64,000 nucleotides of DNA, taken from Micractinium sp. NFX-FRZ (taxonomy: Eukaryota; Chlorophyta; Trebouxiophyceae; Chlorellales; Chlorellaceae). The stretch spans positions 1 through 64,000 of the forward strand of contig JAPTJF010000157.1 in assembly GCA_029339195.1 (NCBI GenBank). Direction: 5' to 3'. The position numbers and the translations under genes are program-made. The notes under the pieces are model-generated. The model searched no databases and was not told the origin of the DNA. It was given only the letters and a program-made list of their open reading frames with translations. Below are positions 36,391 through 46,868 of this stretch, piece by piece (within the stretch, counting starts at the first letter, position 1; each line of letters starts with the position of its first letter).

Positions 36391-39340
36391 TTACGTGGGC
36401 GGAGGCAGGCCTGCTACCAGCTCCAGGCTTAGCCGCAGCACCGACAGCCCCTCTGCCGAGTTGTAGGCCGCGACGGCGATCCAATAGTAGGTGTTGGGGG
36501 CTACAGGGAAGTCGAACTCGGAAGCGAGCAGGCTGTCCCCTTGGCAGGTGCCGTCATCGTTGCCACTGTTAGTGGGCAGGGAGGCGGGGGGAGGGGAAGG
36601 CGTGGGGGGTGAGGGCGTGAGGGATGGGAGGGTTGGAGGGGCAAGAATGCACTGCGGCAATGGAGGGGTGGCCGACTCATGGCGACGTGCATAGCATGGC
36701 GAGCATGAAGCGGGGCCCTGCGCCAACCGCAACGACTCGAGCTCCAAGAGGCGCCCACCCCACACTGCAGGCAGTGCCTCCTCCGTGCCGCCTGCCACCT
36801 GCCAGGCTCACCGCTCACACCGCCCCACCCCATACCCACAGAAGCAGAAGCAGACGAAGAAGGAGAATGCGCCCTTGGGAGTGGGTTGAGGAAACCAGCG
36901 GAGGTGTGGGTCCCCTGTCGGGGCCCCCCTCCGCTGGCTACCAGCCACACCCGCAGCTCACAGCCAGGCTCACCGCTTACACACACCGCCACCACCTCAC
37001 AGCCAGGCTCACCCCAGGCACGTGTAGGGTCCAAAGGGCCCAGTCGAGGACAAGATGGACACAACTGGGTCACCGCTGGTGAGGTGGCCGCACGTGGAGG
37101 CCCTCAGGGCTCCCGAGGCAGAGGCGCCGGAAAAGTACCTGCAGTACAGGTGTGGGCCGTTCGGGTGTCGGCAGTACATCTGTAGGCAGCACAGGTGAGG
37201 CAGGCAGCAGGGATTGCTTCCAGGCGGGTTGAGATGCGTTGAGGGCGGTGCCGGCGGGGCTGCAGCTGGGCAGGGGGTCTTAGGGATGGCGCTGGGTACC
37301 CCAGCGCTTGCCGACGGATGCATGAGGCGCAAGCGAGCCAGCCACAACAAGTACTGGAAGTGCAGCATGGCTGCAGCGGCGCAGGCCCTGTCACACGCCG
37401 GAGCTATGCCAAGCCCACCAACAAGGAAATGGCTGTTGCCAGAGCAAGCACGCCCAAGCCTCAAGTGTATACAACCATACAGCCCGACCCTCGAGTGTAT
37501 CAGGCAGCCTTGACACTAACAGGGCAAGCACTATTAAGCCTAGAGATAAATGAGGCGCCGACCTGTAGACAACCACAATGGATCTGGACTCATTGCACGG
37601 CACGGGAGTCATGGCTGCCACGTAGGACGACCCCTGCACAGCACGCGCAGCAGGGGCACACTGTGGCATCAGAGACAGGGCCATCAGCGACCTTGACAGA
37701 ATGAGCAGCAGAGCCAGCATGTGTGCCAGCGGTGAGCTGGCGCCACATGTGCACTGGCGGTGCGCCTGAATCGTCAGCGAGCTGCACCCGGACTGCTGCC
37801 TGCCTGCCTGGCTTGCAGCTTGGCGCATGCGCAAGCGGGCAGGTGCGCCTCTTTTCCCAGGCACAGCCAAGGCACCCACCGCATTTTTCACACCCAGGGA
37901 TGTCGTCCTGTGTTAGTGCATTCAGTCTGGGACAATCTTTATTTGATTGTTCTGATTTTCGAGTTGCAGTCGACCGCTTCTTCCTCACCATGAGCTGGGC
38001 CCCAAGGTAGGGCAAGGAGGAGATGACGATAGGGTTGCCCCACGAACCGGGCGCAAACGGTGCAGGAGGCGGGCGGGGCGGCGATGGCGGCGACGGCGGC
38101 GGGGGCCTGCAGCGCGTGTGGGGGTGCGGGTGGGGCAGCGGCAGAGTGAGACGCCGGCGGCACGCGTGTCTGGTGGGTGCCGCTTTCCAGGCAGCTAGCT
38201 GCGGCAGCACCAGCAGTTGTGCATCTTGAAACTGCTGCTGCCTTTAGTTGAAACAGCTGCTGAGCCAGGCCCAGGCAGCAGCTGGTGCGGCGGCAGCACT
38301 CACGAGGGACCGGGCGGCTGCGGCGGTCGGGGCGGTGGCGCGGGCGGGCTTGGCCCGATGATGGGAACCTTGTATCCTGAGTTGACTCCCGAGGAGCTTC
38401 TAGTCCCCGTCACTTGTGCAGCTGCATCTGTGTGCAGGCAGTTGCCCCACCAGGCAGGCACCCACTCCTCCCCATCCCACTGGGTGATGTTTTTGCTGCA
38501 GGGATGGCGGTGCGGTGCAGGGAGGGCTGGGCAGGGTGGGCGGGAGAAGCAGCAGGGGGCAGGGCTAGGCAGCGGGCGGGTGGCCAGCATAGCATGCACA
38601 GCACTCCACTCCGCCATGGCGGCAGCAAATCACAGCAGGCTTGCAAAACAACCGTATGTGGAACAGCCGCATTTCCTTACATAAAGTTGTACGTGACAGC
38701 ATAGTAGCACCAGTCTGAATCCTGACACCTGCATGAGGGAAGCAGGTCAGCAGGCAGGTAGGCAGGCGACACAGCCGGCAGTTGGCTGGCAGTGTCAAGC
38801 AGCTGGCCCTGCCGCGCTGGCACAGCCACCCTGGCCCAATGTGTGGCGACAGCGCCAACGTGTGGCGGAAATGGAAGGTGATTGATCACGGGACCTTGCT
38901 AGGCCAGGCAGTTTGTGCAGCTATGGATAGATCTAGAAGACGGCACGCATGCTTCTTTCAGAGCAGCAATGAGAAGGTAGGAGGGGGGCTCACTCTGTCA
39001 AGCAGTTGGTGCTGTTGTGCAGATAGAAGTCGGCGTATCCAAAGGAGATCGAATACTGTGTGCTGGGCTGGGACACCCAGGTATCTGCAGCGGGGTTATG
39101 TGGAGGCAGAGGGAGTGAGTATTGTGTGGCGGCCTGCGTCAGTCAGGTGTCTGCCTGGGAAGAGGGAGCGGGGTTGGGTGTGGCGGGGTGGGCTGGGCAT
39201 TCAGGTGTACGGGGACGTCGACGTGAAATGTGGGCACTGCCCTGGCCGGACTCCCGCACACGGGAAGACGACAACCCAGAAGGACGTGCCTTCTATCCGC
39301 TACCTGCGCACCGCACGCAACTGCCACGGCTACCTGCTGA

Positions 39341-39381
<41 letters not shown>

Positions 39382-42300
39382 GCTCACGCTGTGTGGGGGG
39401 CGGCATCGGCGGCAGCGGGTTCCCAAGCAGCGCGGCGAGTGCACGCTGCACGTTGAGCCGCCCTCCTGAAATCGTGAGGCCCCTCAGTGAGTCGATTGGG
39501 TCGACAGAGGTGATCAGTGCGTTTCTGTGGGTGTGAGTGGGTGAAGGGAGTTGCAGGTAGTGGGCAGGGAGTGCAGCGGGCACCTCCCACGAGGACCAGA
39601 AGCTGGATGGAAGCTGTCGGGTGCCATGTCGTTGTTTGCAAGTCCGGCTGTGGCCCTGCTGCATACGGAGCAGGCAAACTGGGGTACAGCAAGGCCTGCC
39701 GCCCTGTTAGCTGTGGGACCAGTCCTCCAAACGATCAGCTCACCCATTCAGACCCATATACAGACCAAGAACTGGCGCTGCAGTGGGACCAAGATAATGC
39801 AATGCCGCAGTCCCTGCTGCCAAGGCCCCACTTGCTGCACTGCGGCTGCTCAACTGCTCACTGCAACCGCCCTGCTCAAGCACTCAACCCGCTGAAGCCC
39901 TCACCCCCGGCCGGCTCAACCCACCACCCACTTGATCTCAGCTACAGTTGCCGTTGGCTTGGCAGCAAATAGGAGCGCCACCGCACCCGTAGTGATTGGA
40001 GTGGCCATGCTGGTGCCGCTGCAAAGTGGGGAGGCCAGCAGGGAAGGAATGCACAGAGGGGGGCTGTGTGAGCCCGACGCCGACCGGGGCTTACTCACCC
40101 CTACCCCATCAGCATCTGCAGGCAAATAAATAAAGAACCTGCACACACCCGGCCTGTAAAACTCGTAGCAGGCAAATAAATTAAGAAGCTGCACACACCC
40201 GACCTGTAAAAATCGTAGCAGGCAAATAAATTAAGAAGCTTGCACACACCCGACCTGTAAAACTCGTAGCTGGAATCCGACCAGGGCACGGAGCTAAGGA
40301 TGTTGACGCCCGGGGCGGCCAGGTGCACGCTGGTGGGGCCAAAGCTTGTGAAGGAGACGGGGTCGTCAGAGGGGAGGGTGGCCGCGACTGCGGGGTATGG
40401 GGGCAGAGAAACCTTTCCCTTGGGATGGGTGTGAGGCTGAGGGCAGGATGATGGCCGAGACTTGCAGGTCGGCGGGCAGGGGGGCAGCAGCACGCGGTCG
40501 AGAGGGTGGGTGACGGCGCTGCGGCTGGCACGCTGCGCTGGCTCTGCTGCGCTGGCGCTGCTGAGCTGGCACCCACCAGAGATGATGTTGGGGAGCTGGT
40601 AGCTGGCCGGGTAGAGGGGGTACACATCATTGTTGGTCCCCGAGTTGCCTGCCGCTGCCACGAGAATCGTGCCGTTGCGCCCCAGTTGGTCGATTGCATC
40701 ACGAGCGGCGGAGCTGAATTCTTCCCCGCCATAGCTGGCGCTCACCACATGCACGCCTTCCTGCAGCCGGGAAGATGAGCAGGAGCAAGCCTATCGTCAG
40801 CAACATCGGCCGGTTGCATTGAACAGCAGTGGGCAGGATAGCCGTCACAACGTGCAACCCCCTCCTTCAGCAAGCAAGGGCGGGCCTGGCTGTGTGAGCC
40901 TCCAACTGGGCAGCGAGAAGCATCCAGGCGCACGCGGCAGGGGGGTAGGGGGCCGGGGATGAGATGCATCGCTGCACAGCGAAGGATGCTGCGGCGCACG
41001 GCACCCACGCCCGGCCCTGCAGCAGCGCCGGTGCCACGACCGGGCTGCGCCACGTCAGCACAGCGCACCCTGTTGCACAGCGCATAGCAGTCCAGCGTGG
41101 CGCTGTCCCACAGGTACGAGTAGCCCTGGGCGTCGGGCGGCGAAACCGCCTTGCAAATGTACAGGGAGACCTGCATGCGCAGCACACAGCAGAAAGTTGA
41201 GAAGGTGCCTCATGCAGATGCACCTTTGGTGCACCCTGGTGCTGCAGCACTGCGTTGCTGTAGTACAGTGGCGAGTGTAGTGGGCTCCGCAGGGGAACGG
41301 GAGCAGCAGGGATGAATTTCAGAGGCAGCCCACAGTTGGAGTGGCGCGACCCTAATCTGGCGCAGCAGCAGCAGCCGCAGCAGCGGCAGCACAGTATAGC
41401 AGCCGCACAGCAGCAGCAGCAGCAGCAGCAGAAGGAGCAACATAGCACATCACAGCACAGCATAGCACAGCACAGCACAGCACATCACAGCACAGCATAG
41501 CACAGCACGACGCAGCAGAGCAGCCGCTCTCCGGCTCACATCCCAAGAGACGCCTGTGATGCCGACGTTGTTGTTGCCCACGGCTCCAACGCTGCCTGCC
41601 GTGTGGCTGCCATGCCCGTCCGCGTCAGAAAAGTCATTGTACTCTGCAGTGCCCGGCACCGGCTGCGTGCCGTCCATCTTCACCGCCCGGTTCCACCCGC
41701 CCGCAATGTTGCCTGCCAAGTCTTGGTGCGTGGGGCGCGCGCCGCTGTCAATCACGCACACCTTGATCTGTGGTGGGGCAGCAGCGGGGGGCAGGGCACG
41801 CGGGCGTGGGTGGATAAAACTTGCATCAATCACAAATGGGGCAAAGGCGGAAGGTCAGGTAGGGCCAGTCTCCGCTCCCAATAATACACACATGGGCCTG
41901 CAGCAAGAGGGGGGAGGGGGCGGGGGGCGGGCAGGCAGCAGCAGGAGGCTGGGCTAACCTGGGAAGAGCTAGCATGCGCTGGCCGGCTGGCTGCTGCCGC
42001 CGCCTGGCTGGCAGCTGCCACCATCACCAGCAGCGGCTGTCACGAGCGGCCACCCACCCATTTTCCCTGCCAGCCAGGCTTGCCTGAGAGCCTGCAGTGC
42101 TGCCTGCCGGGGCAGCGGGTGGAGCGAGAAGAGCAAGCGGCAAGCAGCAAACAGCACACAGCCATATACCATACACAGCAAGCAACTGGGGGACGCAACA
42201 TTGGCGCACACCTGTTTAGAACCCACGGTGGTGTCCCAGGCTGCTGGGGCAGAGATGGAGCGCAGAAACCACATGCCGGCGTAGCGGGCCCCGGCAGGGT

Positions 42301-43337
42301 AGAGGGGATCATTTGGGAACGCCAGTAGGCGGGAGCGGTAGTCTGGCTCAGCCAGCGCCACAGCTGCAGAGCAGGGCGAAAGCGGGGGGTGAGGCAGGGG
42401 GAATCAGGGTGAAGCTTTGGGATGGGGGCAGCAGGCGGGAGCGGTGGCCTGGCACTGCCAGCGCCACGGCTGCGGGGGGGAAGTGGGTGCAGACATGGGG
42501 CGGTAACGTGGTGGTGACGCGGGCGGCGTGCCTGCCTGCTTGAACTCTGGGCAGCGTGGCGCCGCCTCAGGCAGCGGCAGATCTTTCTCAGCCGCATCAG
42601 CTGGGGCCCGCACCTCTAGCTGAGTGCCCAACCAGTGTCACGGGCAATCAGACAGTCAGTAGCAGGCAGCAGGGCAGGCAGCGTATAGCGCAGGCAACCC
42701 ATGCTTCTTGCGCCCGCCTCTGCCCCGGCCCCTCTCCCTCACATGGGTTGGCACGCAGCTGCGCCAGCTTGGCCCTCACGCTGCTCCCGTCCGTGATCTC
42801 CATCATCATCAGGGCGCCAGCTGGCACGCTCTGGGAGGCTGACGCAATGCTGGCAGAGTCGTTGCTGCTGGCGACCCGAGGGAGGGGTGCCTGGTGGTGA
42901 GCACCCACAAAGCGCTTGAAGCGGAGGCCCGCCAGCGGGCGCCACGGTTGCAGGCGGGCCAGCGACGCCGCGCTGCTGGTGCTCTTGAATTTGACAAGCA
43001 CCCGATTCTGGGCCATGTGGGGCTTGCCGGGAGACGCCCAGGGCTTGATGTGCGGGCCCTGCATTGCCGCCTGGGGCTCTGTGGCGGCGGTGCCGGGTGC
43101 AGGTGCCGCCGCCCCGGCAGCTGCCACGGCGGCGGCAGCTGCCAGAGCCAGGAGGGCTGCAGGGGCAATGAGGGATGCTGCGGCGATCTGTGGGGCGCTC
43201 ACCCACGGTGGCTGGGCTCCGCACCGTGGGAGGCGACAGGTTGCCAGCAGCTGCCCGCCTGCCAGCAGCTGCTGCAGCTTGACGTACGAGTGCATGGCAC
43301 GGCCCGCGCGATCGCGCCATCGGAGACGTGTGCGCAT
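36391..43337 (-). CDS. Secreted subtilisin-like serine protease (S8)
   Basis: Fifteen exons: 42743-43337, 42212-42363, 41540-41767, 41069-41170, 40577-40760, 40255-40387, 39932-40018, 39388-39524, 38994-39084, 38681-38728, 38304-38495, 37989-38106, 37563-37633, 37013-37138, 36391-36565; 2439 bp, 812 aa (798 if Met15 starts it). An Ala-rich signal sequence precedes an I9-like propeptide region around RVLVKFKS. Catalytic residues are Asp256 (VCVIDSG), His301 (GHGSHTAG), oxyanion Asn398 (AAAGNSG) and Ser468 (GTSMATP), the normal S8 order, so the enzyme is probably active. After the protease domain come a Cys-containing segment, a Ser/Pro linker of about 20 residues, and a beta domain starting SWGNPIVISSLPY and ending YYWIAVAAYNSAEG, similar to the PPC-like halves of the four-repeat protein. 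Its final codon overlaps GTAAGT, so read-through to TAA or splicing to another exon are both possible. It likely acts on wall or matrix proteins. Confidence 0.82.
36838..36919 (-). repeat. Dispersed repeat copy B
   Basis: The core 36869-36919 matches 14329-14378 with about three differences. The adjacent GAA-type tract is degenerate (GAAGCAGAAGCAGACGAAG). It lies inside intron 14 of the protease gene, same orientation relative to transcription as copy A. Confidence 0.8.
39338..39381. repeat. (CTG)n microsatellite in protease intron
   Basis: About fourteen CTG units just inside intron 8, next to its donor. Confidence 0.9.
40121..40270 (-). repeat. Three 50-51-bp copies of an exon end
   Basis: CCTGTAAAACTCGTAGC-type units occur at 40153, 40203 and 40254. 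The last is the true end of protease exon 6 with its donor; the other two copies lie in the intron and still read YEFYRSG or YDFYRSG. Confidence 0.9.
41362..41520. repeat. CAG and CACAG repeat tract
   Basis: Interrupted CAG runs (41362-41435) pass into CACAGCACAG/CATAGCACAG repeats up to the exon-3 donor of the protease gene. Confidence 0.85.
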
Positions 43338-43679
43338 CAATCAGAGTACTCTTATAACTCAGTGGCTCACCAATAAGGGCCAAGGGGACAGCTCTCGCCC
43401 CTGTGAGCTGTCTGCGGAGCGGGCACATGCTGGCGCCACCCAAGGCCGCTTGGGAGAGTCTGCTGCACTCTGTTTAATCATGCATCGCGCTGCGCCGAGC
43501 GGGGCCAGGCGGAGACGGGCCGCACGAAGAAGCTGCACGGGACGACCGGACGAGCAAGAAGCGGGTAGGCGTGCGGTGCCTTGATGTGCAGGCGCAGCGC
43601 AATATGCAGGAGGTGAAAGACCCACACTGTGGCTTTGCTCTGGAAAGCGTAGCATGCCCGCAGCACGGCATGACGACAT
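43338..43679. other. Upstream region of protease gene
   Basis: Probable promoter and 5' UTR of the protease gene. No clear motif or biased exon was seen. The first 762-bp repeat begins at 43680. Confidence 0.4.
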
Positions 43680-44441
43680 CACCTCCCGCGGAAAAGGGCG
43701 GCGGCGCCCGAGCCCCTGCCAGGAGGGCTCCAAACAACTTCCTGCAAAATGTAGAGGCAGTTCGAGTCACGATCGGCCCTCCTAGAGCCTTGTTTGGGTC
43801 AGTGTGCGGGGTGCCAGCGTGGCTTTTCTCGATCGTCCGGGGTGGCTAGAAAGCACGGCGGCCCAAATTGTAAGGAGGGGGCGCTGCGGGCTGGCGGGGT
43901 GCTGTGACAATGTTGTGTGTGCCAAAAAGGCAGGGGGTGCAGGGCAGGGGCCAGTCGACTTTCAGTTGACTGGCAGTTGGTTGGTGACTGTACTGGAGGG
44001 TTGGGGCGGGGCGCGGGGCTCAGCCTGTCTGGGCAGCGGCTGGCGCCGCTGCCGCCGGAGCCCGGCGCAGGAGTCTCCCCCTCAAAAGCAGTGTGAGAGT
44101 GCCAGCTAGCTGGTGAGAGCTGGTTGGCATGGGTGCCACCCTTACATCCCCTCACTGAATGGTGTTTGAAAGGGGGTGACTTGGGGCACCCATCTCTCAG
44201 CAGTGTGGGTATGGAGCAGGGAACCTCTCCTGGCAGCCCATTATGCCTGTGTTCCCCTGAAATGACCCACCTGCAGTGGGAGGGCAAAGCTGGCTCTCAC
44301 TGCAGGGCTGCCAGCCCACCCATCCACCACAGAACTTGTCACCTGGGTACACATGCCTGGGGGCAGAGAGCTGGCATGAAAGCTGCAGCGTCGAGCAGGT
44401 GGGGGAGGTCAACTTGGCGCCATCCTTTATCGAAAGGGGTG
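43680..44441. mobile_element. 762-bp repeat, copy 1
   Basis: Begins CACCTCCCGCGG and ends CGAAAGGGGTG. The ends form a weak inverted repeat (CACC/GGTG, about 14 of 22 matches). A 10-bp hairpin stem (43950-43959 with 43965-43974, one mismatch) lies inside. The right end abuts the assembly gap. No transposase is encoded, so if mobile it is non-autonomous. No target-site duplication is evident. Confidence 0.6.
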
Positions 44442-44451
44442 NNNNNNNNNN
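44442..44451. other. Assembly gap (10 N)
   Basis: Ten Ns sit exactly between copies 1 and 2 of the 762-bp repeat, as expected where an assembler could not cross a repeat. The true copy number and spacing here are unknown. Confidence 0.99.
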
Positions 44452-45213
44452 CACCTCCCGCGGAAAAGGGCGGCGGCGCCCGAGCCCCTGCCAGGAGGGC
44501 TCCAAACAACTTCCTGCAAAATGTAGAGGCAGTTCGAGTCACGATCGGCCCTCCTAGAGCCTTGTTTGGGTCAGTGTGCGGGGTGCCAGCGTGGCTTTTC
44601 TCGATCGTCCGGGGTGGCTAGAAAGCACGGCGGCCCAAATTGTAAGGAGGGGGCGCTGCGGGCTGGCGGGGTGCTGTGACAATGTTGTGTGTGCCAAAAA
44701 GGCAGGGGGTGCAGGGCAGGGGCCAGTCGACTTTCAGTTGACTGGCAGTTGGTTGGTGACTGTACTGGAGGGTTGGGGCGGGGCGCGGGGCTCAGCCTGT
44801 CTGGGCAGCGGCTGGCGCCGCTGCCGCCGGAGCCCGGCGCAGGAGTCTCCCCCTCAAAAGCAGTGTGAGAGTGCCAGCTAGCTGGTGAGAGCTGGTTGGC
44901 ATGGGTGCCACCCTTACATCCCCTCACTGAATGGTGTTTGAAAGGGGGTGACTTGGGGCACCCATCTCTCAGCAGTGTGGGTATGGAGCAGGGAACCTCT
45001 CCTGGCAGCCCATTATGCCTGTGTTCCCCTGAAATGACCCACCTGCAGTGGGAGGGCAAAGCTGGCTCTCACTGCAGGGCTGCCAGCCCACCCATCCACC
45101 ACAGAACTTGTCACCTGGGTACACATGCCTGGGGGCAGAGAGCTGGCATGAAAGCTGCAGCGTCGAGCAGGTGGGGGAGGTCAACTTGGCGCCATCCTTT
45201 ATCGAAAGGGGTG
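44452..45213. mobile_element. 762-bp repeat, copy 2
   Basis: Appears identical to copy 1 over its whole length as far as I can compare. Its left end touches the gap; its right flank begins TCGGAGTCCAGG, which copies 1 and 3 lack. Confidence 0.6.
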
Positions 45214-46106
45214 TCGGAGTCCAGGCTGTACAGTACTGCAGGGGGGAATCCGGCCCAGCATGTCGAAAGCATGATGCGCACCGCCGCTCTCCCCCACGCA
45301 CTTACTCTTCATCCCAGTCTTGAAGTCTTGCACAGCCCCCAGGCGCAGCCCTCTCACGGCCCGGCGCGCGCGGCTCCTCGTACTGCAGCCTTCGCTTCGG
45401 CTGCGGTTTTGAGCCCTGCCACGCAGCCTAACTGAGCGTAGCTCGTCATCGGCGCCTTTGTTTGGTTGTTATCTTCGAGTTGAGAGCCGCCGCAGGGCGG
45501 CAGCGAGGGCGGCCTGGGTTTGGGGGTGGTACTGCTGCCGCTGCCGCCTGCCGCCTGCCGCCACACGTGCCAGCTCTTCATTCTCCTCACATGTGCAGGG
45601 CATGCCTGCCTGCAAATAAAAACTTCATGTACGCCTTACATGTATGCAAGCTCAATTGGAGGGTTACATGGTCCTACAAACACCCTTACCCGCTCTCTCG
45701 CACAGCCCCGCCTGGGCGCTGCCCGCGCTCCCGCCCCCTGCACCCCTCCCGCTGCCATCCCACCTGCCAGCTCAGCAGCGTGTTTATTTCTTGATAGACA
45801 CAGGTTTGCCTCAACTTGAGAGTCATATGGATGCATGCATGGGGCCCAACCACTACTTGAAGCCACAGGCCTGGGTGGGCAGAGGGGGTAGCCAGCGCCT
45901 TGGCATGCAGAATGCTACAGCTGGGCAGGGTCGGCTGTGGGGGTCTCTGCACATGCATCACTGCCCCTGCATCATACATACGTGTCGGGTTTGACTCATG
46001 CCCACCCCTGCACCCTTCACACATCACCCTCAACCAGGCTGGGCAGACACCACATTGATTGGATGCGGCATGGTGTAGCAGCGCTCGTCCCAAATCGGCC
46101 CGCTGA
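45214..46106. other. Unique spacer between repeat copies
   Basis: A minus-strand ATG at 45447-45449 opens about 30 biased codons (MTSYAQLGCVAGLKTAAEAK onward) ending at a GTGAGA donor. The next acceptor leads to a stop at the repeat boundary, so I do not call a gene. Nothing else is supported. Confidence 0.35.
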
Positions 46107-46868
46107 CACCTCCCGCGGAAAAGGGCGGCGGCGCCCGAGCCCCTGCCAGGAGGGCTCCAAACAACTTCCTGCAAAATGTAGAGGCAGTTCGAGTCACGAT
46201 CGGCCCTCCTAGAGCCTTGTTTGGGTCAGTGTGCGGGGTGCCAGCGTGGCTTTTCTCGATCGTCCGGGGTGGCTAGAAAGCACGGCGGCCCAAATTGTAA
46301 GGAGGGGGCGCTGCGGGCTGGCGGGGTGCTGTGACAATGTTGTGTGTGCCAAAAAGGCAGGGGGTGCAGGGCAGGGGCCAGTCGACTTTCAGTTGACTGG
46401 CAGTTGGTTGGTGACTGTACTGGAGGGTTGGGGCGGGGCGCGGGGCTCAGCCTGTCTGGGCAGCGGCTGGCGCCGCTGCCGCCGGAGCCCGGCGCAGGAG
46501 TCTCCCCCTCAAAAGCAGTGTGAGAGTGCCAGCTAGCTGGTGAGAGCTGGTTGGCATGGGTGCCACCCTTACATCCCCTCACTGAATGGTGTTTGAAAGG
46601 GGGTGACTTGGGGCACCCATCTCTCAGCAGTGTGGGTATGGAGCAGGGAACCTCTCCTGGCAGCCCATTATGCCTGTGTTCCCCTGAAATGACCCACCTG
46701 CAGTGGGAGGGCAAAGCTGGCTCTCACTGCAGGGCTGCCAGCCCACCCATCCACCACAGAACTTGTCACCTGGGTACACATGCCTGGGGGCAGAGAGCTG
46801 GCATGAAAGCTGCAGCGTCGAGCAGGTGGGGGAGGTCAACTTGGCGCCATCCTTTATCGAAAGGGGTG
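46107..46868. mobile_element. 762-bp repeat, copy 3
   Basis: Same sequence and orientation as copies 1 and 2, with different flanks (GGCCCGCTGA left, CATGCATGAC right). It is the only copy with both flanks resolved next to unique sequence, and it sets the element boundaries. Confidence 0.65.

Noticed and set aside
40121..40270. CRISPR-like regular repeats
   Set aside because: Units are adjacent copies of an exon end with no unique spacers, in a eukaryotic intron.
43799..44287. 162-codon frame present in all three 762-bp repeats
   Set aside because: No transposase or other domain, weak codon bias; identical copies only reflect repeat identity.
45236..45449. Possible 42-aa two-exon minus-strand gene
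   Set aside because: Good first exon, but the second is a few codons ending at the repeat boundary; no independent support.
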